DNA of 35,237 bases from Terriglobales bacterium (lineage in GTDB: Bacteria; Acidobacteriota; Terriglobia; Terriglobales; Acidobacteriaceae): assembly GCA_035624455.1 (NCBI GenBank), contig DASPRM010000122.1:1-35237 (forward strand), in the 5' to 3' direction. The first letter of the stretch is position 1. Each line of letters starts with the position of its first letter. A model generated the notes under the pieces. It did no database searches. It saw only the letters and a program-made list of their open reading frames with translations, and was not told the DNA's origin. Below are positions 1-11,507 of this stretch, piece after piece. Both the position numbers and the translations under genes were made by a program.

Positions 1-2277
1 ATCGACGGCCAGGGCAATTTCGGCTCCGTCGATGGCGATCCTCCCGCGGCCTACCGTTATACCGAGTGCCGCCTCACCGCCATCGCCGAAGAGATGATGG
101 CCGACATCGAGAAAGACACGGTCGATTTTGTCGAGAACTTCGACAATACCACCGCTGAACCTGTCGTTCTCCCCACCAAGATTCCCAACCTGATCATCAA
201 CGGCGCCAATGGCATTGCCGTCGGCATGGCCACTAACATCCCGCCACACAACCTGACTGAGATCGTTAACGCGGCCATCACCCTGGTGAACAATCCCAAT
301 GCCACGCTGGCCGAAGTCATGAAAGACGTGCAGGGACCCGACTTCCCCACTGGCGGCTTCATCTACGGCAAGGCTGGAATCGTGGACGCTTACAAGACCG
401 GACGTGGCCGTTTCACCATGCGTGCCAAGGCATCGATCGAGAAGATGACCGAAGGCCGGCAGGCCATTGTAGTCACTGAAATTCCCTACCAGACCAACAA
501 GGCAGCGCTGGTCCGGCGCATTGCGGAATTAGCCGAGAACAAAGTTATCGACGACATTCAAGGTGAGCCGCGCGATGAATCAGATCGCGAAGGAATGCGC
601 ATTGTTGTGCCGCTCAAGCGAGGCGCAGAAGCCCAGATCGTGCTGAATCAACTCTACAAGCACACCCAGATGCAGGAGAACTTCAGCATGATCTTCCTGG
701 CCGTGGTGAACGGCCAGCCACGGGAAATGGGTCTGGTCGAGGCGATCCGCCACTTCGTCGATCACCGCATCGACGTGGTGCGCCGGCGCACCGCGTTCCT
801 CTTGGCCAAGGCTCGTGAGCGGGAACACATCCTGGAAGGCTACAAAGTCGCTCTCGATCACGTTGACGACGTGATCGCCATCATTCGCGGCAGCAACAAC
901 CGCACCGAGGCACGCGACAACCTGGTCGCATATTTCGGCGGCAAGAGCATCGAAGTCAACGTCAATGGCAGGAAGAGCAACGTCAGCGTGGGCCGCAACA
1001 AGCCCGAGCGCCCCTTCGACGCCAAGCAGGCCGATGCCATCCTGGAGTTGCAACTGCATCGCCTCACCCGGCTCTCCATCGACGAAATCATCAGCGAGTT
1101 GAAACAGATTCGCGAGCAGATTGCCGATTACGAATCAACCTTGGCGTCCGAAAAGAAGCTGCGCGGCATCATCGTGAAGGAATTGGAGGAGATCAAGAAA
1201 GAATACGGCGACGCCCGCCGCACTCAGTTAGTCGACGAGACCACCGAGATCCAGCTCGAGGACCTCATTGTCGACGAGCAGGTGGCAGTCACGATCTCGC
1301 ATTCCGGTTACCTGAAGCGCACCCCGATCTCCACTTACCGCTCGCAGCGTCGCGGTGGCACTGGCCGGCGCGGCATGAGCACGCGCGAGGAGGACTTCGT
1401 CGAACATCTCTACATCGCATCCACTCATGCCTACCTGTTGGTGTTCACCAACAACGGCCGTGTGTACTGGCTGAAGGTGTACGAAATTCCCGACGTCGGC
1501 GCAGCCGGCAAGGGTAAGCACATCGGCAACCTGGTAGCTCTGCAGCCCGGCGAAAACGTTCGCGCCTTCCTGCCGGTGCGCAACCTGGAAGAGGAAAACA
1601 GATACATCCTCTTCGTCACTCGCCAGGGCACTGTGAAGAAAACTCCGCTCAAGGACTTCTGCAATGTGATGTCCCGCGGCATCATTGCCATCGGCATCGA
1701 CAAAGGCGACGAACTGGTCGCCGCCCAGGTCACCGACGGCAACCAGATCATCTTTCTTGCTACTCACGAAGGGATGGCCATCCGCTTCGACGAGGAGGAT
1801 GTCCGCCCCATGGGCCGTCCTGCCTTCGGCGTGCGTGGAATGGATCTGGACAAAGGCGACTACATCGTGGGCATGGCAGTCACGCCCAAACATCCGCCCA
1901 AGCCGGAAAGCGAGCAGGAAGCCGAGGAAATTGCCGACAAGATTCTCTCCGTCACCGAGAACGCTTACGGAAAACGCACGCCGGTGGACGAATACCGCCT
2001 GCAGTCGCGCGGAGGTAAGGGCGTGATCAACGTGAAGACCACGGCGCGCAATGGAAAAGTGGTCTCCATCATGTTGGTCACGGAAGATGCCGAAGTGATG
2101 ATCATTAGCCAGTTCGGCAAGATCATCCGCACCGAGACCGAGCAGATCCGCGAAGCGGGCCGCTCAACCCAGGGCGTCCGCCTGCTGTCGCTGGAAGAAG
2201 GCGATCGCGTAGCGGCAGCCGTGGTCATCCCCGCCGAGGAGACAAACGGCAACGGAAACGGCACGCTAATCCAGTAA
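1..2277 (+). CDS. gyrA: DNA gyrase subunit A, 3' portion (5' end outside window)
   Basis: GyrA cuts and rejoins DNA in the A2B2 gyrase complex, which introduces negative supercoils. The frame is open from base 1 (758 residues plus stop), so the first hundred or so residues lie outside the window. The fragment begins with the breakage-reunion signature [11 protein letters not shown] (residues 3-13), followed by AAYRYTE, where Tyr20 (nt 58-60) matches the catalytic tyrosine. A coiled-coil/tower region follows. The C-terminal beta-pinwheel starts near residue 420 and carries the GyrA box QRRGGTG at residues 449-455 (nt 1345-1365). The box separates gyrase from topoisomerase IV ParC, so this is gyrA rather than parC. 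The C-terminus ends in a short Asn/Gly tail. It faces gyrB convergently across two intervening genes, instead of following it in an operon. Confidence 0.97.
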   Translation: MDGQGNFGSVDGDPPAAYRYTECRLTAIAEEMMADIEKDTVDFVENFDNTTAEPVVLPTKIPNLIINGANGIAVGMATNIPPHNLTEIVNAAITLVNNPNATLAEVMKDVQGPDFPTGGFIYGKAGIVDAYKTGRGRFTMRAKASIEKMTEGRQAIVVTEIPYQTNKAALVRRIAELAENKVIDDIQGEPRDESDREGMRIVVPLKRGAEAQIVLNQLYKHTQMQENFSMIFLAVVNGQPREMGLVEAIRHFVDHRIDVVRRRTAFLLAKAREREHILEGYKVALDHVDDVIAIIRGSNNRTEARDNLVAYFGGKSIEVNVNGRKSNVSVGRNKPERPFDAKQADAILELQLHRLTRLSIDEIISELKQIREQIADYESTLASEKKLRGIIVKELEEIKKEYGDARRTQLVDETTEIQLEDLIVDEQVAVTISHSGYLKRTPISTYRSQRRGGTGRRGMSTREEDFVEHLYIASTHAYLLVFTNNGRVYWLKVYEIPDVGAAGKGKHIGNLVALQPGENVRAFLPVRNLEEENRYILFVTRQGTVKKTPLKDFCNVMSRGIIAIGIDKGDELVAAQVTDGNQIIFLATHEGMAIRFDEEDVRPMGRPAFGVRGMDLDKGDYIVGMAVTPKHPPKPESEQEAEEIADKILSVTENAYGKRTPVDEYRLQSRGGKGVINVKTTARNGKVVSIMLVTEDAEVMIISQFGKIIRTETEQIREAGRSTQGVRLLSLEEGDRVAAAVVIPAEETNGNGNGTLIQ

Positions 2278-2290
2278 GTGGCTTTGAAGG

Positions 2291-2310
2291 GGCGCGGCTT
2301 CAGCCGCGCC
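2291..2310. terminator. Perfect GC hairpin just after gyrA (terminator or REP-like)
   Basis: An 8-bp perfect stem, GGCGCGGC / GCCGCGCC, encloses a TTCA tetraloop 13 nt after the gyrA stop. The following bases (GATCAAGGTTCTTCTATTT) are T-rich but not a clean U-tract. It may end gyrA transcription, or it may be a dispersed GC hairpin repeat that sits at gene ends. Confidence 0.5.
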
Positions 2311-2327
2311 GATCAAGGTTCTTCTAT

Positions 2328-2406
2328 TTGTCATCCTGAGCGACGCGCCTGTCTGCTTTCCGACCCGCGCTTTTTGCGGGTCGCGGGCGCGGAGTCGAAG
2401 GATCTT
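2328..2406. repeat. Dispersed intergenic repeat, TGTCATCCTGAG...GAGTCGAAGGATCT type
   Basis: The edges TTGTCATCCTGAGCGA and GGAGTCGAAGGATCTT surround a variable GC-rich core. The core contains a perfect hairpin CGACCCGC-gcttttt-GCGGGTCG (2361-2383). The same edge motifs recur at 18084-18140 and, degenerately, at 31288-31320. It lies between the convergent gyrA and DUF4139 genes. Confidence 0.5.
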
Positions 2407-2515
2407 GCGTTTTCCTTACTCCTGTCCAAGAGCAAACTGTCACGTAAATGTCGACAGAACGGTTACGCTGAATCCGTCCACGGCTTGCGCTTCCGAGCCG
2501 TTGAACAACCCCTCC

Positions 2516-4102
2516 CTACCACGTGTAGTGCACTGTGTACGTCACCACCTGCTCCCCATCCGGCGGCACCGTCACCTGAAACTCCATCCGTTGCGCTTCT
2601 GTCTTCTTGTGTGGATGCGACTCTTCCGTGATCTGCCAATTCACACATCGATACAGGTGCTCCTGCACGGTGAAGGTCGCCGCCTCTTTCTTGTGATTGC
2701 GCAGCCGGATTTCGAACGACTCATCGATCCAGCGACGGTTTGTGTCGATCGCGTAGTTGGTCCGCTTGCGCTCGCCCACTAGGTCAAAGGCGTTGCCGGT
2801 GTACACTCGCACCGTTTCATCCTTGGGCGTGTGGTCGATCTCGCTCTCGCCGGTGAATTCCAGATGGCCATCGTTGTCGCGCCGATAAAACCGCAGCCGG
2901 CCTTTCGGCAGAGGCATGCCGAGGTGATTCTTCTCCGAATTCTTGAACTCCTGTACTACCCAGACCTTCTTGTTCGTCTGTGTGCCTAGATCGCGCTCCA
3001 CGCGCAACTGCTCCGGCGAATAGTACTGGAACCGAGCCCAATCGAAGCTGGCGCCGTCGTACAGATACAGCCGGTTGGATGACACCCCAGCCGCGCGCAC
3101 GAATTCCACCTGCTTCACCTCCTGATCGTGCAAAGTGGTCGGGCGCTCCAGCGTGTACAGGTGATATTCGTCGAACGTCTTCTCGGTCACAGCCTCGCGC
3201 CGCTCGTCCGACAAGACTGCCATCGCCTTAGCGGTGCGGGCATAGTTGTCCCGCTCGCCAGGCTGTAGCTTGTTGACGTCACCCGCCATCAACTTCAGGC
3301 GCGCATTCTCGAACACGCGGCCGCTGCGGTTGTCGATCGTGACCCAGCCGATCACATCGAGCGTGTTGCCCTTCTCAGGCGCGACCAGGTTGTAGTCCGC
3401 CTGCCAACTCATCCCGCCAGTGATGTACGAGAGCTCGGCATCGAACCGGCCCGGCTTGTCCGTACGCAGTTGCCAGTTGAGCGTGGGCTTGAGGATGGTG
3501 TCGCCGGTGAGCGCAGGAAACAGCGGCTGCCCCGGCAATCCGAAGCGCAGCACACCATCCACTTCGATGATCGGCTGCTGATACTGCGGCTGCTGGTACT
3601 GCCCCAAGCGGACCAGGCTGGGGATGTAGCCGCTGCGAATGATCTTTCCCTTCACCATCTTCTGTGGCTCGCCTGGGTTCACCAGAAAATCAATCGTCTT
3701 GCCTTCATAGAGCGAAAGCAGCAGCTCCTGCGAGATGGGATCGGCGCGATAGTTCTGCTCCAGCACCTGGAGCGAGCGTTGACCCAAGGGGTCGCGCAGC
3801 ACCACCGACGACGGCTCTAGTTGCGACGTAATCTCGCTGAAGCGCATGGTGTTCACCCCCGCAGTCAATTCCAGCGGCAGGCGCTCTTTTACCAACGCAA
3901 AATTCTGGTTGTAGATGGTCAGCGCGGGCGAGGCACTGCGGGAATTCGAGTTACCGCCTGCTTCTTGTGTCCCTTCACTCGTCCCTTGCGGCGGACTTTG
4001 CTGCGTACTTCGCCATGCAGGCGAATTTTCTTCCGCAATGGCATTGGAAGCGCCGGCAAATAGGCTGACGGCGATAATGGCTGTCCAGATCAGACTTTTC
4101 AC
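2516..4102 (-). CDS. Secreted DUF4139 domain protein
   Basis: A 528-residue protein of unknown function that resembles the DUF4139 family. It starts at GTG 4102, with GGGAG about 9 nt upstream. Residues 1-23 form a signal peptide (hydrophobic core IIAVSLFAG, probable cut after NAIA). A low-complexity Gln/Ser/Gly linker spans about 24-58. From about residue 58 the family pattern begins: LTIYNQNFALVKERLPLEL, a typical opening in which the protein reports on oxidised/native side effects of basal-type beta-rich domains of unknown role. Later segments such as ELSYITGGMSWQADYNLV and the C-terminal TVPPDGEQVVTYTVHYTW are beta-rich and typical of these proteins. No catalytic residues can be assigned. 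It is expected outside the inner membrane. It is convergent with gyrA and monocistronic as far as I can see. Confidence 0.82.
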   Translation of the reverse strand: MKSLIWTAIIAVSLFAGASNAIAEENSPAWRSTQQSPPQGTSEGTQEAGGNSNSRSASPALTIYNQNFALVKERLPLELTAGVNTMRFSEITSQLEPSSVVLRDPLGQRSLQVLEQNYRADPISQELLLSLYEGKTIDFLVNPGEPQKMVKGKIIRSGYIPSLVRLGQYQQPQYQQPIIEVDGVLRFGLPGQPLFPALTGDTILKPTLNWQLRTDKPGRFDAELSYITGGMSWQADYNLVAPEKGNTLDVIGWVTIDNRSGRVFENARLKLMAGDVNKLQPGERDNYARTAKAMAVLSDERREAVTEKTFDEYHLYTLERPTTLHDQEVKQVEFVRAAGVSSNRLYLYDGASFDWARFQYYSPEQLRVERDLGTQTNKKVWVVQEFKNSEKNHLGMPLPKGRLRFYRRDNDGHLEFTGESEIDHTPKDETVRVYTGNAFDLVGERKRTNYAIDTNRRWIDESFEIRLRNHKKEAATFTVQEHLYRCVNWQITEESHPHKKTEAQRMEFQVTVPPDGEQVVTYTVHYTW

Positions 4103-4467
4103 AGATGTTCTCCCTCGTCAGGCCGGGACGGATAACTCTCCTCCCGGCATTCGAACAAAGAACGTAAGCTTGGATCAGTGCTTGCAAAACTCTGGTAATC
4201 CCCGAAAGTGCCACTTCCTTGGGTGTCATCCTAGCAAGGCCGAGCACGCGGAATCCCCAACAAACCCGCCTTTGGTTTCTTGGGGGCCGGAGGAGGGGGT
4301 CGAAGAATCTTTTGGTTCTAAAGAACCGCGTGGGAACGGACGTCTCGTCCGTTCAGGCGGAGCCCCGCTCCGCTGCGTGATCAGTCGCCACAGCAGATGC
4401 TGCCCGCAAGAGCCGAATCGTCTGCCAATCCCAGAAGCTCTGTGAACGCCGCCACAGCCGCGCCCCT
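4103..4467. other. Intergenic region with one dispersed repeat
   Basis: The 365 nt between the DUF4139 gene start and the end of the small membrane protein gene (both minus strand) should hold the promoter of the former. No convincing -35/-10 pair was picked out. The only clear structure is the repeat at 4331-4373. The reading frames here have no family resemblance and no ribosome-binding sites. Confidence 0.6.
4331..4373. repeat. GGACGTCTCGTCC palindromic repeat, copy 1
   Basis: TGGGAACGGACG, then TCT, then CGTCCGTTC forms an inverted repeat with a 9-bp stem (GAACGGACG/CGTCCGTTC). It continues as AGGCGGAGCCCCGCTCCGC, a second hairpin. A close copy with the same order of elements lies at 14926-14969, upstream of dnaA. 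Confidence 0.6.
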
Positions 4468-4830
4468 TCAACGCAAGGCGGCTACTTCGTCGTCTACACC
4501 TTTCTCCGCGCTTACCTGATCAAATTCCAGCGCCAGTAGACTCAGTTCAATCGTCACAGCATCAGGGAATGCCGGTTGCTCGTCCCCATTTGACAGATTA
4601 AGCGAGGCAACAGATTCCTTCTGCTTGCTTCGGAGCATGATCGTAAGGCCAGCCGTAAGCCCAAGCATGAGTATTGGCATCGCCCAGAGCACGAATTCAC
4701 CCTGCACGTCCTGAACAGTGGTGCCGCTCGATACAGCCGCGTCATCATCTACCGGACAAGCTTGGGCACACACGCTTGCCACGAGACCCAAAGTCAAGGT
4801 TGTCAGCATCAGAACTCGCCACATCTTCAT
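4468..4830 (-). CDS. Small exported single-span membrane protein, function unknown
   Basis: A 120-residue protein that I do not recognise. The start at ATG 4830 is supported by AAAGGGGC directly upstream. Residues 1-23 form a signal peptide (MLTTLTLGLVASV, probable signal peptidase I site after AQA). A Cys/Asp-rich stretch (ACPVDDDAA) follows, then one transmembrane helix at about residues 46-66 (VLWAMPILMLGLTAGLTIML), a basic stop-transfer RSKQK and an acidic cytoplasmic tail (about 50 residues). Signal plus stop-transfer predicts a short periplasmic N-terminus and a cytosolic C-terminus. It lies downstream of gyrB but is separated from it by a strong terminator, so it is probably transcribed independently. 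Confidence 0.55.
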   Translation of the reverse strand: MKMWRVLMLTTLTLGLVASVCAQACPVDDDAAVSSGTTVQDVQGEFVLWAMPILMLGLTAGLTIMLRSKQKESVASLNLSNGDEQPAFPDAVTIELSLLALEFDQVSAEKGVDDEVAALR

Positions 4831-4935
4831 GCCCCTTTCGACACCATGACGACCGCGAAAGTTCCGCGATTAACAGCCCTTTCTTCTGAACCGCAGACCC
4901 TTTGGCATCTTCCTTATCGAAAACAAGAGCTTCTG

Positions 4936-4971
4936 CAAAAAACAATAAGCCCGGCCATTTTCGGCCGGGCT
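4936..4971 (-). terminator. Intrinsic terminator of gyrB
   Basis: On the minus strand, a perfect 9-bp stem AGCCCGGCC / GGCCGGGCT (4948-4956 with 4963-4971) with a 6-nt loop is followed by TATTGTTTTTT. It begins about 27 nt after the gyrB stop, which is classic rho-independent geometry. Confidence 0.88.
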
Positions 4972-4998
4972 CACGAACGATCTGCAAAACTCTGCGAC

Positions 4999-8146
<3,148 letters not shown>

Positions 8147-8839
8147 TCACAGCAGCAACTCGTCAACGATGGCTTCGACGTGAATCACAGTTGTATCCAG
8201 AATCTTGAGGCCTAAACCTGCGTCACGCAATAACAACGGCAGTTCCGTCCCTGCGAGCACCACCGCCTCGATCCCGTCCTCGTTCACCATCCTTTGCGCG
8301 ATGCGCACAATCTCCGTCCTGGTTTCCGGCAGAAATTTATTCTTCAGCAATTCACCTATGTACTTTCGGTGGATGAATTCCTGTTCTCCTTCCTTTGGCC
8401 GGACCATGGCAATACCCGCCCGCCGGAACTCCTCCGGGTAAAAATTCGCTCGCATGGTAAATCCGGTCCCAAACAGCCCCACCTTCTTCAAACCGAGTGA
8501 CCTTGCGTGATCGGCTGTGGCGCGAACGATGCTGAGAAGCGGTATTGCCGAACGGCGTTGGGCCTCATCGAAGACCAGATGCGGCGAGTTTGCCGCGATA
8601 CAACCAAACTCCGCACCGGCGCGCACCAGCACCTCTATGCCAGTGGCAAGGTATTCAACCAGCTCCTCAAGCTGCCCTGCATCAAGGAGGGCGATACCTT
8701 TATCGACGTCAAGGCTGTTGATGATTACGTGGGGATACCCGCTATCCGGCTTACGTTCGCGATAGCGCGCGAGGATAAACCGGTAATAGTCGATCGTGGA
8801 CTCGGGCCCAAGCCCGCCAATCATTCCTAGGGTGCGCAC
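8147..8839 (-). CDS. Aspartate/glutamate racemase superfamily protein with altered active site
   Basis: A 230-residue protein of the Asp/Glu racemase fold, which normally interconverts amino acid enantiomers using two cysteines as acid/base pair. It starts at GTG 8839; ATG 8824 is the alternative but would cut into the conserved N-terminal strand MRTLGMIGGLGPEST. The first active-site motif reads AANSPH (82-87), so the residue before Asn, usually Cys (CNT.H), is Ala83. The second reads LAGTELP, so the usual Cys of GCTE is Gly197. Cys80 is the only nearby thiol. The fold and length fit YgeA/RacX-type amino acid racemases, but the substrate and even racemase activity are uncertain. It stands alone upstream of gyrB on the same strand, about 500 nt away. 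Confidence 0.82.
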   Translation of the reverse strand: MRTLGMIGGLGPESTIDYYRFILARYRERKPDSGYPHVIINSLDVDKGIALLDAGQLEELVEYLATGIEVLVRAGAEFGCIAANSPHLVFDEAQRRSAIPLLSIVRATADHARSLGLKKVGLFGTGFTMRANFYPEEFRRAGIAMVRPKEGEQEFIHRKYIGELLKNKFLPETRTEIVRIAQRMVNEDGIEAVVLAGTELPLLLRDAGLGLKILDTTVIHVEAIVDELLL

Positions 8840-9018
8840 AATACTCGGAAGAGATGCAGAGGCATCCTGCAGGATTCCGCAATAAAACGATCTCCCTGCA
8901 CTGCCAGAGAGGAACGAGCCGTATCGATATCTTCAGATCTCTCGGGGCCCGGTGTCAGGTCAGGTTCCTGCGCAGTTTCACGCCTGCATGGAATTGGACG
9001 CTCGTGCATCATGGCATC

Positions 9019-9705
9019 ATGCGCACGCAAACCCGAATCGCCCTCTTCGCCTCCGCAATGCTCCTCTACGCAAGCTGCCCACTGGTCATCCCAGTCGCAG
9101 CACAGACCGGGACCACGGCCGATTCGGCGCGGCAGCAATTTGCCAGGAATTACATCGCTGCGGTGCAATCGAAGGATCCCACCCGCGTCCGGCAGTTGCT
9201 TCACCCGCAGCTCCTGGCTTGCATCAATGCTTCCAATCGCGAGTACTTTGATTTCCTCATCAACCACGATGTTGAGGAAGCGCCGCGCGGCAAATATGAC
9301 ATTTCAATAACGCCCGTCGAACACGAGATGGTGGTTCCCGGAGCTCCTCCGCGGGCATTCAAGTATCCGGTGCACCCCAGCTACCAGGTTCAGATCAACT
9401 GGGAGCCTCGCCCGAACAGCTCAGTGACCATCATTCGCACCATTGCGGCAAACAACGGGGAATGGTTCCTTGTTTATCCCTGTGCCAATGCGGAAGGTGC
9501 CAGGTTGTTTCGCGAGAACCTCGAAAAGGGAAGGGCACAGAGAGAGCACGCTCGCGAGCTGGCGTCCGAAATAAAGGACCCGTTACTGACCCAACTGAAG
9601 ACGCTTGTCGGTCAGGGCCAACGAATTGACGCAGTGAAGAAATACCAATCGGCTACCGGCGCGGATCTCACCACAGCGGTGCAGGTGATCAACGCTCTGG
9701 AATAA
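9019..9705 (+). CDS. Secreted protein with ribosomal L7/L12 C-terminal-like tail
   Basis: A 228-residue protein of unknown function. The frame is open from 8854, but ATG 9019 starts a clean signal peptide (MRTQTRIALFASAMLLYA..., probable cut after PVAA), so this start is preferred. The mature part begins with an alpha-helical segment (ARQQFARNYIAAVQSKDPTR) that, with the region to about residue 160, resembles a nuclear-transport-factor-2-like secreted domain (tentative). A charged helix (EKGRAQREHARELASE) leads to the last 40 residues, where GQRIDAVKKYQSATGADL followed by TTAVQVINALE closely resembles the conserved end of ribosomal protein L7/L12 (K.EAIK.YREATGLGLKEAK..VEAL). That motif is unexpected outside the cytosol. 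The gene stands alone. Confidence 0.65.
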   Translation: MRTQTRIALFASAMLLYASCPLVIPVAAQTGTTADSARQQFARNYIAAVQSKDPTRVRQLLHPQLLACINASNREYFDFLINHDVEEAPRGKYDISITPVEHEMVVPGAPPRAFKYPVHPSYQVQINWEPRPNSSVTIIRTIAANNGEWFLVYPCANAEGARLFRENLEKGRAQREHARELASEIKDPLLTQLKTLVGQGQRIDAVKKYQSATGADLTTAVQVINALE

Positions 9706-9966
9706 GAGTGCGACATGGAATTGACCCCTTGTCCGCTGTGAGTTTTGCGAAAACCCGCTGCCGGCAACGGGGCGGGGTAGCGTCATCATTCGGTCTGTAT
9801 CCGCCAAACAGAGGCCACGCCGGCGGTAATTCAAATCGGACAGCGAAGCGAACACATATAGCAGCTATCGCATTTGCGATCACCGGGGCTAAGAACTAGG
9901 CAGTCATTACAACTTTGCTCCCCCATGATGGCCAACTCGGAAATTCGCCGTTGACAACTTGATTGC

Positions 9967-10839
9967 TCACCCCACTCTTGTGCGAAACCAGTCCTGCGCG
10001 CTGCCGTACCCGGTAAACACCGCCGATCCCAGCGCCAGCAGGACAAACACCACAAACGCAATCCCACCAATCAGCGGGATTGCCTGCAGGATGCAGATCG
10101 CGACCGCGCCAACCAGCACCACCGCCAGCGGCTGTGCATTCTTCGCCAGCTGCCGTCCGATCCACGAACTCAACCCGGTGTAACCGACAACTAGCGTGAC
10201 CACGAAGCCCAAGCACACAATAAACATCAACACACGCAGGCTGTGCCCCACCCGGATCGCTAATCCGCATAACAGCACCATGGCAACCACTACTGCCAAG
10301 CCCGCTAGCAGCACCGCGCCGGTTTGCGTTTTGGCGGCGTTGGCCATGACATTCACCCGCGGCTCTTTAAGAATCAGAAACGCGAGCAGGGTAAGAAGCA
10401 GCGCGAGCGGAATCGCCCCTAGTAGTGAGAACAGGAACAGCATCCCTACCCCGCCAATGCCGAACATTGCCTTGCCTGGCAGGTTCTGCACATCGCCCTT
10501 CACGCGCGCGGCCGGATCACGGTGGACTTCGCCCCCTGCCACCGCCACGTCTCCGCGCACGTCCGCCTGAGGCCCCAGTTCGATTGAGCCTCCGAAAACA
10601 GCCACGTCAGCAGTCCTGCCGTTGACGGAAACGCTTCCGCCAAACACCACCACGTCGCCGGTTTCACCCTCAATCCGGACCGAGCAACCAAAACAAACCG
10701 CATCGCCGATCTTCTCCCCAGACGCTACCGTGATGCTCTGCCCGAAGCGCACTTTATCCTCAACATCGGATCTTGCCCACGCCTGAAGGCAACCGGCAAC
10801 CGCCAGCGCAAGCGTAAGGAGTATGGCTTTGCGGGACAT
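9967..10839 (-). CDS. Bactofilin-like beta-repeat domain fused to a multi-span membrane region
   Basis: A 290-residue protein of unknown role. ATG 10839 is chosen over the upstream in-frame 10902 because GGAGG lies 9 nt before it. Residues 1-23 are an export signal with a possible lipobox VAGC (Cys17). Residues about 35-120 contain repeats built on GDxVVFGGSVxVxG (GDAVCFGCSVRIEG, GDVVVFGGSVSVNG, ADVAVFGGSIELG), a pattern like the right-handed beta-helix of polymer-forming cytoskeletal (bactofilin) proteins. From about 128 to the end, several hydrophobic helices (four or five) make a membrane region. The arrangement suggests an extracytoplasmic or membrane-anchored scaffold. It is not obviously co-transcribed with mscL, which is on the same strand 104 nt upstream. 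Confidence 0.72.
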   Translation of the reverse strand: MSRKAILLTLALAVAGCLQAWARSDVEDKVRFGQSITVASGEKIGDAVCFGCSVRIEGETGDVVVFGGSVSVNGRTADVAVFGGSIELGPQADVRGDVAVAGGEVHRDPAARVKGDVQNLPGKAMFGIGGVGMLFLFSLLGAIPLALLLTLLAFLILKEPRVNVMANAAKTQTGAVLLAGLAVVVAMVLLCGLAIRVGHSLRVLMFIVCLGFVVTLVVGYTGLSSWIGRQLAKNAQPLAVVLVGAVAICILQAIPLIGGIAFVVFVLLALGSAVFTGYGSAQDWFRTRVG

Positions 10840-10942
10840 CTCAGCGTTCCTCCAAGCGATTCCCGCGTACTCACGACGGGCGTGAACCATGTGATTCGAC
10901 AACCGCCGGGTACCCGCTCTTCTAAAACAAGGGCTCAGCCGC

Positions 10943-11356
10943 TCATGCCGCGCGTGCCGGCGCCACCGCTTGCCCGCAGTGCGAGCAGCGACGTGCCTCT
11001 ACAGGAATCGCACTCAAGCACTCCGGGCACGACCGGACTGTTGGATCCGATGGCGGCGCTTTCTTGAACCGGTCCATCAGGACATTCACCGGCAGCACCA
11101 CAAAATAGTAGACAGCCAGCGCTATCAGCAGAAAGGAAATGGCTGCATTGAAAAAGTCGCCATAGAGAAATTTGGCGCCATTGATCTCAAAGGAAAACGC
11201 GGAGAAATCCGGCTTCTTAACAATCGCCGCGATCAGCGGAGTAAGCAAATCCTTCACGAAGGCGGTAACCACCGTGCCAAATGCTGCACCAATCACCACC
11301 CCAATCGCCAGATCCACTACATTGCCGCGCAGTATGAATTCCCGGAAGCCTTTCAT
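10943..11356 (-). CDS. mscL: Large-conductance mechanosensitive channel with C-terminal zinc ribbon
   Basis: MscL forms a homopentameric inner-membrane channel that opens under membrane tension and releases solutes in hypo-osmotic shock. The 137-residue protein starts at ATG 11356 with TGGAGG 5 nt upstream. It opens with FREFILRGNVVDLAIGVVIG, the conserved N-terminal helix and start of TM1. TM1 is about 15-45, the periplasmic loop about 48-65 and TM2 about 68-92 (FFNAAISFLLIALAVYYFVV). Instead of the usual helical-bundle end, residues 110-127 carry CPEC and CSHC (Cys110, 113, 124, 127), a zinc-ribbon pattern. Similar tails occur in some MscL homologues. dnaN lies just upstream on the same strand (151 nt), but mscL's strong ribosome-binding site and the gap do not prove co-transcription. 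Confidence 0.95.
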   Translation of the reverse strand: MKGFREFILRGNVVDLAIGVVIGAAFGTVVTAFVKDLLTPLIAAIVKKPDFSAFSFEINGAKFLYGDFFNAAISFLLIALAVYYFVVLPVNVLMDRFKKAPPSDPTVRSCPECLSAIPVEARRCSHCGQAVAPARAA

Positions 11357-11507
11357 GTTGCCTCCAGAGCTCGAATTTTGTGGATTGCGAGCCTAAAACG
11401 TCACTTGGTTTACGTCAATCCGGGAAAAGCGGCGGAAGGATAGTCCTCACTCAAACAACGAATATGCGCCCAAATTGGGATAGGGGCTGACGATCAGGAA
11501 ATCGCCT

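Noticed and set aside
580-1893. Minus-strand frames (580-1059 and 1228-1893)
   Set aside because: Antisense shadows of gyrA, with no family sequence or ribosome-binding sites.
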